Below, in pieces: positions 46,577 through 56,739 of a stretch of DNA of 64,000 nucleotides. This DNA comes from CAVVSQ01 sp963848825. GTDB taxonomy: Bacteria > Planctomycetota > Planctomycetia > Gemmatales > Gemmataceae. The DNA lies in contig CAWKFA010000005.1 in assembly GCA_963848825.1 (NCBI GenBank), positions 78,392-142,391 of the forward strand, given 5' to 3'. Made by a program: the position numbers and the translations under genes. The first letter of the stretch is position 1. Every line of letters begins with the position of its first letter. The notes beneath the pieces were generated by a model. That model did no database searches. It saw only the letters and a list, made by a program, of their open reading frames with translations, and was not told where the DNA came from.

Positions 46577-48495
46577 TCAGTGGTCAACGTATTCTTCCCA
46601 GACGGACCGATGCGCACCTATCGACTCCAGGTAGGCAAAAAGACGTTCATAGAAGGGATGGCACGACAGGGTCGCGCTATCGCCGATGATGATAAGTTTG
46701 CGGCGGGCGCGTGTGAGGGCGACGTTCATGCGCCGTACGTCCGCCAGAAAGCCAACATCTCCCTCCGTATTCGAACGTACCAGCGAGAGAACGACGACCT
46801 CTTTTTCGCGTCCCTGAAAGCCGTCGACGCTGTCGATCTCCAACCCTGGTTGCGTTACCTTCTCACGCAAAAGCCGAACCTGTGCGGAGTAAGGCGCGAT
46901 GAGCGCGATGTCCTCCGCGGGCACGCCAGCCGCTCATAAGAGCGGCCACCGTGCGCTCGACCAGGTCGGCTTCTTGCCGATTGAGCCGGCTGCTGCCGCC
47001 CGGCTCGGGCTCCTCGTCGTAGCTGGCGCCGGCCGTATCGATGAAATCCACGGCGGCCTGTGTCAAAGGGCTGGCGGCAACGCCGGGCAGCTCGCACAAG
47101 ACATGATCCCGAACGGAAGGGTGAGCCTCGAGCTCGGCCTCGTAAAACTCAAGGGCGGAGAAGGTCATGATCTTTTCGTTCATCCGGTATTGCACGTTGA
47201 GCCGTCGGGTGACGCTGGGCCCATAAAGGTTGACCAGGCGTTCCATGAGACTGATGCCGAGCCCGGCCTGTAATGCTTCCCGCGAAAGAACGGTGGGCGG
47301 TAGCTGACAATGATCGCCGGCCAGCACCAAACAGCCGCTACGCCGCAGCGGCAGCCAGCTCACCGGCTCCGTGCACTGGCCCGCCTCGTCGATGACCGTG
47401 AGATCGAACTGGCGGTCGCGCAATATTTCACCATTCACGCCGGTGAGAGTCGCGCACAGTATCGTGGCGCTATTGAGTATGCGTTCGACGACCTGATCCT
47501 CGAGTTTACGGCAGTCGGCGAGGAGGGCACGGCCTTCCCGGCGCAGTTGCTGACGTGAGCCTGGTTCCGGAGCGGCGCGCGTGTATTTGCCCGCCTGGCG
47601 AAAAAGCGCGAAGGCCTGCTTCGCCAGCTTGCGTGCCTGGCGCGTGCCCTCATGTTCAAGCACCAGGACGTCAAGCGTATGCTCGCGCAATTCGGGCATG
47701 ACCCGTGCCGGATGGCCCAGGCGTACTGCCCGTTCACCCTTGGCCAGCAGGCGCTCGAGCAGATTATCCACGGCCAGATTGCTGGGCGCGCAGGCGAGAA
47801 CTTTCTGGCCGCGCCGTACCGCCTGGCGGATCAGCTCGACCACGGCCGTGGTCTTGCCCGTGCCGGGCGGTCCGTGCAGGATCGCCAGGTCCAGCGCGGA
47901 CAGGCCCAGGGCGATCGCCTGGCACTGGGAGGGGTTGAGGGTTGGATCGAGAGGAACGAGCGTTGTTTCGGGCTTGAAGGCTGGCAGCCTGACGCCCAGG
48001 AGCACGTCACGCAGGTCCGCGAAGCGGTCGCGTTTCGCGGCATGCCGCGCGCTCGAGAGCGGCTACTTGGCGTTTGCGGGCTTTTTCGTCGGTCGATAAG
48101 TCCAGGCGGAAGGTGGCGCCGCGATCTTCGTCATCAGGCGGCTCTTCCAGGGCCACGCTCGGCGCATAACGGTTGCGCTCGGCAACGATGCCGTGCCAGC
48201 CTTCGCCGACCTTGCCGCCGCCAGCCGAAAGCATTACGGGCGAGCCGGGCTCGAGTCGGTTCCAGGGCAAAGAGAGCGTGCGATTTCGTTTGGCAAGAGT
48301 GAGAATGCAGCGCCCGCCCAGGCCGGAGGTTTCTTCCACGATCGCCAAATCTACCAGGCATTCACCGGTGCGTTCAGCGTTTGCGGAAGAAACCTGCGGG
48401 ACCTGCTCGAGCGCTTGACGGGCTTGGGCCTCGCCTTCCAGTGCGAGAAGGCGGGCCAGCCGTTGAAAATGATCTTCGGGCGTGCCGTTAATCTT
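46577..48495 (-). CDS. superfamily 1 DNA/RNA helicase (UPF1/DNA2/IGHMBP2-like), frameshifted
   Basis: The N-terminus, from EDHFQRLARLLALEGEAQ near 48477, has a beta-barrel region (GRCILTLAKRNRTLSLPWNR). The helicase core follows after a break near 48010: LNPSQCQAIALGLSALDLAI, Walker A LHGPPGTGKTTAVVELI, VLACAPSNLAVDNLLERL, Walker B VIDEAGQCTEP, AGDHCQLPPTV, LNVQYRMNEKI. After a break near 46935 come the last motifs, IALIAPYSAQVRLLRE, VDGFQGREKEVVVLSLVRSN, and VGFLADVRRMNVALTRARRK. About 640 residues. No start codon is visible because the 5' end abuts the DUF1559 gene; it may be truncated or frameshifted. Confidence 0.85.
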
Positions 48496-49499
48496 CGAAG
48501 CCTAATTACTTTGCCGTCATTAATGGAACACAGATTGTTCCAAACATGTAAATGGATATCGTAGCGGATGGCGTGAACTGACCCATCGCAGAAAACCGCA
48601 TTCATCTGCTTCATGAATTGAACCAAAGTAGGAAACCGCAGGCTCGTGTCATTGCGGTGATGAAGATTCGCTTGGGTAGCCCCTGGCTACTATCGCAGAT
48701 GGTGTCGTTATCCCAACCGTCAACCTAGCCTTGGTCGTCATTGCATGGTCCCTAGGCCCGCCGTTTGCATCACGTGAGTAGTCGCATTAAACCCGCCGCC
48801 CGGGTCATGAATTTCTCGCCAACAATAGCGAGTGCTGGAGGTACCATCGACGATGTCGCCGATCTTGCGGGCCAGGCCGGGCTTGACCTGCCCGTCGTAA
48901 ACGGGGAGGGTGCCTTCCGAATAACTCAGGGAGGGCACAATGGCGCCATCATATGCAGCCGGGTTGTTTGCCAGCACTGTTACCAGTCGATCCACAATTG
49001 GCGGTGTAATCCACCATCGCATGAAGCGAACCGCTGCCTCCCTCCTGAGCATAAGGCCGTAGGATTGGTCCGCGGTAGGCGGGACAGATATAAGTCACGA
49101 CAGCGGTGCCGGCAACTTCGTCATCACCATTGTTCGGTCTGGTATTCCAGCGCCATAAGTTTTCTTGTTCGATCAAGGGTAAGATTTGGTAGGCCCAACC
49201 CCAATGCTGGGTTTTGTAGTCGGCTTGGGGTCGAGGCTTGGCGATCGACTTCGCGCCGGTACCAAAGGTCGGGCCACGTCGGTCCAGACCGTTCCTCCCG
49301 AGGGAAACACGTTATACGTATCGTGATGGTTCATCCATGCCAGGCCAATTTGTTTGAGGTTGTTCTTGCATTGGGCCGTGTTGGCGGCTTCACGCACCTT
49401 TTGCACGGCCGGCACCAACAGCGCGATCAGAATCGCGATGATGGCGATTACCACCAAAAGCTCGATCAGGGTAAAAGCGCCCCGTAACGACCTTTTCAT
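48496..49499 (-). CDS. DUF1559 prepilin-like protein, frameshifted
   Basis: Starts MKRSLRGAFTLIELLVVIAI, the type IV prepilin cleavage/methylation signal, followed by PAVQKVREAANTAQCKNNLK. The body is broken near 49240, 49160 and 48740, with recognisable pieces LVTVLANNPAAYDGAIVPSL and DIVDGTSSTRYCWREIHDP. The C-terminus has MNAVFCDGSVHAIRYDIHLH, then NNLCSINDGKVI, the standard DUF1559 ending. These proteins are greatly expanded in planctomycetes; their role (cell-surface, pseudopilin-like) is unsettled. It lies just downstream of a small lipoprotein gene. Confidence 0.85.
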
Positions 49500-49551
49500 A
49501 ACGCCTTCTCCTTAAGAATGAATTTCAAATGATTTGCCGATAAGTTTGTTT

Positions 49552-50044
49552 CTAGGGGGCTTTAAAGCCTGGTGGAAACGGCAGCGTTGCCAGATCCTCA
49601 TCTGATACCAGTGTCACGTAACGAACCTGCAAAACCAGCCGTTTGCCGTCAACGCCATTCTTTTCGTAAGCGAGTACGGGAATCTCAGCCGGTTTGCCGC
49701 TCAGGTTCATTGTCCTCATGTCCGCGCCATAGTTAATGACAAACTCTTCTCCATCACGTTCTGATCGAAAAAGTCTCCTCGGGTTTGATTTCCGCCACCG
49801 GTTTGTCAGGGTCCACCTCTTGATCCGGATCGATCTGTGGATACAGGAAAGGAGTTAGCTCCTCTTTATTTCTCGGGGGCAAACCCGTTGCATCCGTTGC
49901 TCGAGTGTATGCCCGACCTATCTTGTATAGCTGCGTCACACCAGGGTTCGGTTTTTTCGCTTGTGGTTTCGATCCACAACCGATCACTCCCAATATCAAC
50001 ACGCAAATCAGGCCAACGATCACGGAAAAAACGGCGCGAACCAT
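49552..50044 (-). CDS. lipoprotein, one frameshift
   Basis: MVRAVFSVIVGLICVLILGV, then IGCGSKPQAKK, gives a signal peptide with a plausible lipobox cysteine. The mature part has GRAYTRATDATGLPPRNKEE, which looks like the short domain that often precedes DUF1559 genes. After a break near 49760 it continues EEFVINYGADMRTMNLSGKP and ends LATLPFPPGFKAP with TAG at 49552. About 160 residues. It ends 53 bases before the DUF1559 start, so they are probably one transcript. Confidence 0.65.
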
Positions 50045-50129
50045 GCTGAAAACAAGGCCTCAATATTTTTGGTTGGGCGGACTCACCCTCAGGACGTGGG
50101 AAATGGCCTCTGATAACTCTCTCGCGACG

Positions 50130-51349
50130 TTATCTGCTTTCCCTCAGAGAACAAAATGAATTCTCACCGAGAAATGAAGGGGCGTCAAGGATAATAATGA
50201 AAAAAAAATGAAGGGACGCGGTTATCTTCGAGGCGATCCGATGGGCTGCCCTGATTTTCAACGAGAATGGGCCTTGGTGCTGTTGGCCCAGCCGAGGTCC
50301 ATTCATTACTGGAGATGCCAGCCGGCCCGTGGGAACTTGCCATTGGCGTAGACACTGCCGCTGAAGGCATCGCTCCAGCTCCGGCCACGCCATGGCGGTG
50401 CCGGTCAGAAAGCCGGTAGTCGTGGCAGGTAGCACGCTGGCCAGGAAAGCATCGGCCGGGGGTGCCACGCTGCTCATCGCCCCGGCATTTTGCAGGCCCG
50501 CAAGCACGTGGACCTGACATTCGAGCCAGCAGCCAAGCGGCGTCTGTATGGAACTCCCGAGAATTACCTTGAGGCCTATCTCACGCGCCTGGCGAATAAG
50601 TTCGAGCAACCTGGACGGGCTGCCGTTTTTCGCCAGCTTCAGTTTGACATAATCCGCACAATCGGCCGCGCAAAAACATCGCCCCCATCCACTATCGCTT
50701 CATCGAGCATCAGCGGAATCGGGCTCATCTCATAAAGAAGCGCCATTTGCCTCCAGGCAATCGCGGGCAAGGGTTGTTCCAGTACTTCCGTGGTGGGATG
50801 ATCCAACCAGCCAACCATTACCTGGGCGTCGCCGAGGTCCAAACCTTCGTGCGCGTCGTAACGAAAGACCATCCCGAGCTCTTCGCCCGCGCGCGTCGTT
50901 TCCCGAATGATCTTCTGGGCCTCTTTTAACCCGGACGGCAGATCGACGTGCGCCACCTTATGTCCCTGTTCCACCAACTTGCCGACGCGCTCGAAGATGG
51001 TTGCGGCGTCGTCAACAGGGAGAAGCGGACACTGGCTGACTTCGCCGCTTACCGGCGGGCCTAACGTCGGATCGAGACAGGTGAAGATGGGCGCCGTGAT
51101 GTACGGCTGCTTTGCGTTGCGGTCAAGGAATGCCTTGAGCAGGCTGCCGCGCGACAAAAGGTTATATTCGTAGCGGGCCTGTTCCGTTATCTCCTGCGCC
51201 CGCAACGGCACCGTACTTTCGCCAACGCGGTACGTACCGTCCATGAACGCCGCCAGCGCCACGAACGAATCGAACCGGTCCCGGCCCAGGCGCCCTGGCG
51301 GAGGAAGCGGCGTTTGCAAGTGATAAATCGCCAGGCGATCAAGGGGCAT
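50130..51349 (-). CDS. enolase-superfamily enzyme (mandelate racemase/muconate-cycloisomerase-like), one frameshift
   Basis: MPLDRLAIYHLQTPLPPPGR opens an N-terminal capping domain. The barrel domain has KVAHVDLPSGLKEAQKII, FRYDAHEGLDLGDAQVMVGW (metal-ligand region) and EQPLPAIAWRQMALLYEMSP, followed by IPLMLDEAIVDGGD. After a break near 50650, YVKLKLAKNGSPSRLLELIR carries a lysine pair as in the family, and ILGSSIQTPLGCW is the usual GxMxE-like strand region. The C-terminal ~60 residues lack family features, so the true stop may be earlier. Substrate unknown; o-succinylbenzoate synthase or dipeptide epimerase are possible. Confidence 0.65.
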
Positions 51350-51398
51350 CCCTGCACCTCACGCAATAGGGAAAGAGATGTAATAAACGGTGGCGAAG

Positions 51399-51504
51399 TT
51401 AACAGCCCGTTGAAAAAGGGGTCAGACCCCTTCAGTTCCCTGCAAAACGTTGAAAACTCTGTTCGCTTCAAGGGGGTCTGACCCCTTTTTCAACGGGCTG
51501 TTAA
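51399..51504. repeat. long inverted repeat, copy 1
   Basis: Arms of about 33 bases (AACAGCCCGTTGAAAAAGGG, then GTCAGACCCC, and the complement) flank a loop of ~40 bases. The same arms with a shorter loop occur at 58583-58664. Both lie in intergenic gaps, and the conserved arms with differing loops suggest a mobile or hairpin-processed repeat family (MITE/REP-like). Confidence 0.8.
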
Positions 51505-51610
51505 CGCCGTCCCATTCTGGCACTTACCTGGAGTTTCATCAAGATCAGTAAATGGACGCAATCGCTGACATGATTTTTCCCGCGCCTTCGCCCGGGCGAC
51601 GCTCCGAAAA

Positions 51611-51740
51611 TGTAGCCGAGGTCGTAAGACCTTGCGCCCTGCGCGACCGCGCCAACGCCCGCGCGAACACCTGCCGTCGCTCTGAAGTCTCACGATTTCA
51701 GCTACTCGCCCAAATGTAGTCGAGGTCGTGAGACTGAGAA
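51611..51740. repeat. palindromic intergenic repeat, copy 1
   Basis: Arms GTAGCCGAGGTCGTAAGAC and GTCTCACGATTTCAGCTAC flank a GC-rich centre. A related unit lies at 53754-53825, and a further half-copy (TGTAGTCGAGGTCGTGAGAC) follows at about 51715. Confidence 0.7.
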
Positions 51741-51789
51741 GAGACCCGGGGTAGAGGCCTCGTGGAAAGATAGGGTGGGTGGCCGTGGC

Positions 51790-51948
51790 CTACTTGGCCT
51801 CGGCGGTGGCGAATTTGCCCCGTTCCGTCTTCATGAACCGGGAATCCTTCCGCTTTACGGTAATCTCCCGCAGGATCGCCGAGTAGAGCGTGGCCCCGTT
51901 GGCGGGGGCCCAATACTTTTTCCGGCCCATTTCCTCGATCATTTCCAT
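51790..51948 (-). pseudogene. HARE-HTH domain C-terminal fragment
   Basis: Fifty-two residues: MEMIEEMGRKKYWAPANGAT, then LYSAILREITVKRKDSRFMK and TERGKFATAEAK. The ATLYSAILREI...RF..T.RGKF pattern is that of the HARE-type winged-helix domain. An in-frame TAG lies just upstream of the ATG, so the first half of the domain is missing. Likely a degraded gene end. Confidence 0.55.
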
Positions 51949-51975
51949 GCGCTAGCGGCCCCTTGACATAAGGGG

Positions 51976-53352
51976 CTAACCGAATAACGCTGCCACTTCC
52001 CCTTGGGCCATGCCCAGGCATAGGGGCACGCTGAATTCCGGGCTTAGTGCACGGGCTGCTTCAAAAGATGCAAGGGCTTTGTCTTTCTCTCCGAGCTTGG
52101 CCAGGACATAACCCAATCTGCAATGCGTAGTCGGCATCATTTTAGCCATGGCGACTGCGGCTTGACACGTGTTCAATGCGTCGGCAAGGTTACCCTGCTG
52201 CGCTTGGACCAGGCCGAGAAGGCTCATGACATCCGGATTGCTTGGATTGAGATTCAAGGTCGATCTCAAGGCGTCCTCTGCTTCCTGAAACCGGCCATAG
52301 CGCCGCAGCATCTCACCCAGGTCACGGTGCAACTTCGGCGAATTTGGTTGCATGGCAGTTGCCTGGGTCATCATTTTGAGGCCGATTTGAACATTCCCCG
52401 TAATGGCCAAGCAGATGCCGTAGTTGCTCATCGCTTCCGCATTGTTCGGATCACGGTTGAGAACATGGAAAAAAAGCGCCGTTGCTTCCTGGAAATGGGA
52501 GTTCTGCAAAAGTTGCCTACCCATGTCCAGACATTCCGCAATGCTCTTGTGGGTGGGTAGCGCCTGCTTCTGACGCTCGACCCCTTCGTGGACCGTCTGT
52601 TCGACCTGAGCTAACCCGCCTTTTGCAAACACAGCCGCTAGGATTTTGTAATGGTTGTCCTGCTCGTTATTCGTGGAATTGTACCATTGCCTCGTGGAGA
52701 TCGAGTTGCGCGCGACTTGAATGTGCTTCATCCTCTCTTGGCGAGCTTTTTCCTCCTCAGGACTCATCTTTGTTATTTCGTAATTCATTACCTGGGGAAC
52801 AAAGAGAAGCTGCGCAAACGCTTCACCCTTACGAAAAACATGGCGCTGACCTGGCCGGGGCACTCGGAACACCACGAATAAGGGCCTGGGATACCATTCG
52901 TTCTGAAGATGGCCGATCAACGGTAGCGGGGTCGTGCCGGCGTCGTCAGTAAAATAGCGCGGGTGGGGCTCCGTACGTATCACTTGACCGGGCGGCGGCT
53001 GCACATCCAGCTTGGTGTTAAATAAATAATACTTGGCGTTTTGGATAGGAGAGAAAAACAAAAACTCACCGCCGTCCAGACCTCCACCCGGCTCTTTCAT
53101 GAAATCCCACTCAAATCGTGGAGGAACGCCATTGTCATTAACAACGTGGCATTCCGTCTCATAGGGATAAAGCAATTCGAGGCCATAGGTTGAGCCTTCG
53201 ACGAAGGGGAGGCAATGGAACGGTTGTATGGGGGCGCCGTCCTCCATTTTCACAGGCTCACCGGCCCAACCCGGAGTCAAAATGCGAATGGGTTGGAGTG
53301 GCACGACCGACTTTTTGGAGCCAACTTTGATGATCATTTTTTCGAAAACCAC
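51976..53352 (-). CDS. TPR protein with DUF6065-like N-terminal domain
   Basis: Intact 458-residue protein. Residues ~1-215 form an N-terminal domain resembling DUF6065 (FHCLPFVEGSTYGLELLYPY; NEWYPRPLFVVFRVPRPGQR; GEAFAQLLFVPQ). From about residue 275 there are at least four tetratricopeptide repeats (ATALFFHVLNRDPNNAEAMS; LGEMLRRYGRFQEAEDALRS; LGLVQAQQGNLADALNTCQA; LGYVLAKLGEKDKALASFEA). No signal peptide. TPR arrays mediate protein contacts; the N-terminal domain has no established role. Confidence 0.7.
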   Translation of the reverse strand: MVFEKMIIKVGSKKSVVPLQPIRILTPGWAGEPVKMEDGAPIQPFHCLPFVEGSTYGLELLYPYETECHVVNDNGVPPRFEWDFMKEPGGGLDGGEFLFFSPIQNAKYYLFNTKLDVQPPPGQVIRTEPHPRYFTDDAGTTPLPLIGHLQNEWYPRPLFVVFRVPRPGQRHVFRKGEAFAQLLFVPQVMNYEITKMSPEEEKARQERMKHIQVARNSISTRQWYNSTNNEQDNHYKILAAVFAKGGLAQVEQTVHEGVERQKQALPTHKSIAECLDMGRQLLQNSHFQEATALFFHVLNRDPNNAEAMSNYGICLAITGNVQIGLKMMTQATAMQPNSPKLHRDLGEMLRRYGRFQEAEDALRSTLNLNPSNPDVMSLLGLVQAQQGNLADALNTCQAAVAMAKMMPTTHCRLGYVLAKLGEKDKALASFEAARALSPEFSVPLCLGMAQGEVAALFG

Positions 53353-53855
53353 CGAAAAGCGCGGAACTTGTGCCGACTAAGAGAGAGGTGACAGTTTGGA
53401 TTTGGGGGAATGTCAGGCCTTCAGGCGATGAACGCTAGTTTTGCTGTCGGTTGCCACCTGCTGCACCAACTCGTTCAGCAGAGGCCCACCACTCCACGCA
53501 CGACGCCGACACTACCCTCGGCATCGGCCAACAGTTCGTTCAAGCGGACACGAAAATGTCGTTCCATCGACAAAGTGCTTTCCGCGGATTCTTGCCGCCG
53601 AAGGTATTTTACATCAGGCATTTGTGACTGGGCAAGGCCGGTACGACCCTAGGCTGCCCAAGGTCCATCTTATCCAACGCGGGCCGAGTTCGTAACCGTT
53701 CCCTTTCGCGCCCGAGAGGGAACGGGTTGTTAACTAATTGGGGTCTGTTAACCGTCGTGAGACCTTGCGCCCGCGCAATGGCGCCAACGCCCGCCGTCGC
53801 TCTGAAGTCTCACGACTTCAACTACTTTTCGCTGGCGTAAAAAATTCCATCCCCA
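53353..53855. other. intergenic region with a palindromic repeat
   Basis: No protein gene is supported. A short inverted repeat GTTCCCTTTCGCGCC/GAGAGGGAAC lies at about 53697-53723. The second copy of the 51.6-kb repeat occupies 53754-53825, immediately downstream of ppdK, where it may serve as terminator. Confidence 0.5.
53754..53825. repeat. palindromic intergenic repeat, copy 2
   Basis: GTCGTGAGACCTTGCGCCCG ... GTCTCACGACTTCAACTAC. It is related over its whole length to 51611-51705; the centre is shorter. The outer arms pair with each other (GTCGTGAGAC with GTCTCACGAC). Confidence 0.7.
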
Positions 53856-56573
53856 CTACTTCCCGAGCGCCGCCTGAGCGGCTGCCAGGCGGGCGATCGG
53901 CACCCGGAAGGGGCTGCAGCTTACGTAATTGAGGCCGATCTTGTGGCAGAACTTCACGGAGTCGGGCTCGCCGCCATGCTCGCCGCAGATGCCGATCTTG
54001 AGGTCGGAGCGCGTCTTGCGGCCACGTTCGACCGCGAGTTGCATCAGGCCGCCCACGCCGTCGAAGTCGATTACCTGGAATGGATCCTTGGGTACCAGGT
54101 CGCTTTCGAGATAGTGACGAATGAAACTGCCATAGTCGTCACGACTCATGCCCAGGCCGGTTTGCGTCAGATCGTTGGTGCCGAAGCTGAAGAATTGGGC
54201 TTCTTGCGCGATCTGATCGGCCACCACGCAGGCGCGGGGCAATTCGATCATGGTCCCCACCATGTACTTCACCTCGACCCCCTTTTCGGCAAAGACCTTC
54301 TTGGCGGTTTCGTGCACGATCTTGGCCTGGGCCTTTAACTCCGGCAGGAAGCCGACCAGCGGAATCATGATCTCCGGTTCGACCTTGATACCGGCTTTAT
54401 GTACATTGCAGGCAGCCTCGATGATGGCGCGGGCCTGCATTTCGGTGATCTCGGGAAAGACGATGCCGAGCCGGCAGCCGCGGAAGCCGAGCATGGGATT
54501 GAACTCGTGCAGGGCCTTGACCCGGTCGTGGATAATCTGGGCCGATACGCCCATCTCCTTGGCCATTTCCTGTTGGCCTTTGTCATCATGCGGCAGAAAC
54601 TCGTGCAGGGGCGGATCGAGGGTGCGGATCGTCACCGGGAAGCCCTGCATCGCTTTGAAGAGGCCCTCGAAATCCTCGCGCTGGAACGGCAACAGCTTGG
54701 CGAGTGCCTTGCGGCGATCCTCGCTGTTCGCCGCCAGGATCATCTCGCGCATCGGTTTGATATGGTCGAAGAACATGTGTTCGGTACGGCACAGCCCGAT
54801 GCCTTCGGCGCCGAAAGCAATGGCTTGCGCGGCCTGGTCGGGCTTGTCGGCGTTGGTGCGAATTTTCAATTTGCGGACCGCATCCGCCCACTCCATCAGC
54901 TTGGCATATTGCTGGTAAACGCGCGACTGCTCGGGCTTGAGCGTCTTGTCGATCAGTACCTGGACGACCTCGCTCGGCTTGGTGGCGATCTGGCCGGCCA
55001 TGACTTCGCCGGTGAAGCCGTCGATGGAGATCCAGTCCCCTTCCTTGAGGACCTTGTCGCCTACGGTCATGGTCCCCTTTTGATAGTCGATATTGAGGGC
55101 GCTACAGCCGACGATGCAAACCTTGCCCATCTGGCGGCTGACGAGGGCCGCATGGGACGAGGCGCCACCGAAGGCGGTAAGGATGCCATTGGCGGCTTGC
55201 ATGCCGCGCAAGTCTTCCGGACTGGTTTCACGGCGCACCAGGATAACATGTCCCTCGGCAGTGCCTTTGTGCTTTTGGATATAGGCTTCCGCGTCCTCGG
55301 CATGGAACTTGATCCGCCCGGTGGCGGCGCCGGGGCCGGCGTTGATGCCCTTGGCCAGCAGATTGCCGTCGGCCATCGCCTTGCGCTTGGCTTCGGGATT
55401 GAAGATTGGCTGCAAGAGCTGGTTGAGATCGTCGGGCGGCAAGCGGCCGACGGAAAGGGCCTCTTCCTTGGTGATGAGGCCTTCTTCAACCATGTCAACC
55501 GCGAAGCGCACGCCGGCGAACCCGGTTCGCTTGCCGTTGCGGGTTTGCAGCATCCACAGCTTTTGCTTTTGCACGGTGAATTCGATGTCCTGCACGTCGC
55601 GATAATGTTTTTCGAGCGTATTGCGAATGTCATCGAGCTGCTTGTAGACGGCGGGCATGTCTTTTTGCAGCTCGGCAATCTTTTTGGGCGTGCGGATGCC
55701 GGCCACGACGTCCTCGCCCTGGGCATTAATGAGATATTCGCCGTAAAAGACCTTGTCGCCGGTGGCCGGATCGCGCGTGAAGGCCACGCCGGTGCAGCAG
55801 TCATCGCCCATGTTGCCGAAGACCATGGAGCAAATGTTGGCGGCGGTGCCCCAATCGTGGGGATAGCCATACTGGCGCCGATAAACCACGGCGCGATCGT
55901 TGCCCCAGGAATTGAAGACGGCGGCGACGGCACCGTACATCTGTTCGTAGGCATCTTCGGGGAAATCCTGGCCGGTACGGTCCTTGACGGCCTTCTTGAA
56001 GCGTTTGACAAGTTCCTTGAGGTCGGCGGTGGTCAGGTCGTTATCGAGCTGGACCTTCTTTTCGTGCTTGAGCTCTTCCATGATGTGTTCGAAGGGGTCG
56101 ATCTCGGTCTTCGTTGTCGGCTTGAGTCCGAGGACGACATCGCCATACATCTGCACGAAGCGCCGGTAGCTATCCCAGCCGAAACGCTCGTTGCCGGTCT
56201 TTTCAATCAGGCCGCGCAGCGTCCCTTCGTTGAGACCGATGTTGAGCACGGTGTCCATCATGCCGGGCATGGAAACGCGGGCGCCCGAGCGGCAAGAGAC
56301 GAGCAGAGGGTTTTTCGGATCGCCGAATTTGGCGCCCATGGCCTCCTCGGTCTTTTTCATGGCAGCTTCGACTTCGGCCTTGAGCTCGGCCGGGTATTTC
56401 TTGTTGGCGCCGTAATAAATGCAAACCTCGGTGGTGAGGGTGAACCCCGCGGGCACTGGCAGGCCAATGTTGACCATTTCCGCGAGGTTGGCGCCTTTGC
56501 CGCCGAGAAGGTTTTTCATATCGGCGCGGCCTTCCGCCTTGTTGCCGCCGAAAAAGTAGACGTACTTGGCCAT
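53856..56573 (-). CDS. ppdK: pyruvate, phosphate dikinase
   Basis: Interconverts pyruvate, ATP and phosphate with phosphoenolpyruvate, AMP and PPi. Intact 905 residues, normal for the family. The nucleotide-binding domain begins KNLLGGKGANLAEMVNIGLP with VPAGFTLTTEVC. The swivelling phosphohistidine domain has GGASSHAALVSRQMGKVCIV, where the His is phosphorylated. The C-terminal PEP barrel has GIGLCRTEHMFF, LGFRGCRLGI, FFSFGTNDLTQTGLGMSRDD and the catalytic cysteine in GICGEHGGEPDS. No frame breaks across 2.7 kb, in contrast to nearby genes. Probably monocistronic. Confidence 0.97.
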   Translation of the reverse strand: MAKYVYFFGGNKAEGRADMKNLLGGKGANLAEMVNIGLPVPAGFTLTTEVCIYYGANKKYPAELKAEVEAAMKKTEEAMGAKFGDPKNPLLVSCRSGARVSMPGMMDTVLNIGLNEGTLRGLIEKTGNERFGWDSYRRFVQMYGDVVLGLKPTTKTEIDPFEHIMEELKHEKKVQLDNDLTTADLKELVKRFKKAVKDRTGQDFPEDAYEQMYGAVAAVFNSWGNDRAVVYRRQYGYPHDWGTAANICSMVFGNMGDDCCTGVAFTRDPATGDKVFYGEYLINAQGEDVVAGIRTPKKIAELQKDMPAVYKQLDDIRNTLEKHYRDVQDIEFTVQKQKLWMLQTRNGKRTGFAGVRFAVDMVEEGLITKEEALSVGRLPPDDLNQLLQPIFNPEAKRKAMADGNLLAKGINAGPGAATGRIKFHAEDAEAYIQKHKGTAEGHVILVRRETSPEDLRGMQAANGILTAFGGASSHAALVSRQMGKVCIVGCSALNIDYQKGTMTVGDKVLKEGDWISIDGFTGEVMAGQIATKPSEVVQVLIDKTLKPEQSRVYQQYAKLMEWADAVRKLKIRTNADKPDQAAQAIAFGAEGIGLCRTEHMFFDHIKPMREMILAANSEDRRKALAKLLPFQREDFEGLFKAMQGFPVTIRTLDPPLHEFLPHDDKGQQEMAKEMGVSAQIIHDRVKALHEFNPMLGFRGCRLGIVFPEITEMQARAIIEAACNVHKAGIKVEPEIMIPLVGFLPELKAQAKIVHETAKKVFAEKGVEVKYMVGTMIELPRACVVADQIAQEAQFFSFGTNDLTQTGLGMSRDDYGSFIRHYLESDLVPKDPFQVIDFDGVGGLMQLAVERGRKTRSDLKIGICGEHGGEPDSVKFCHKIGLNYVSCSPFRVPIARLAAAQAALGK

Positions 56574-56659
56574 CGATGAATTCCTGTTGAGTTAAAACAA
56601 TTGACAGGGGATTTGTCTGCCACGGCTTGAAGGCCCTGGCACCCGCGCATCAAAGTAAA

Positions 56660-56688
56660 ATGGTAGGGAGCGAGGGACGGAACGTCAA
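56660..56688 (-). promoter_or_regulatory. possible promoter upstream of ppdK
   Basis: Minus strand TTGACG (56688-56683), a 17-base spacer and TACCAT (56665-56660), about 85 bases upstream of the ppdK ATG. The -10 match is modest. Confidence 0.35.
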
Positions 56689-56739
56689 AGGCGGGGCTTG
56701 ACAGCGATTTGCGCGACAGTTGACGTGCTACGGGCGCTA

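Noticed and set aside
54399..56579. Open frame of 726 codons antisense to ppdK
   Set aside because: Same cause: antisense shadow of an intact, clearly identified gene.
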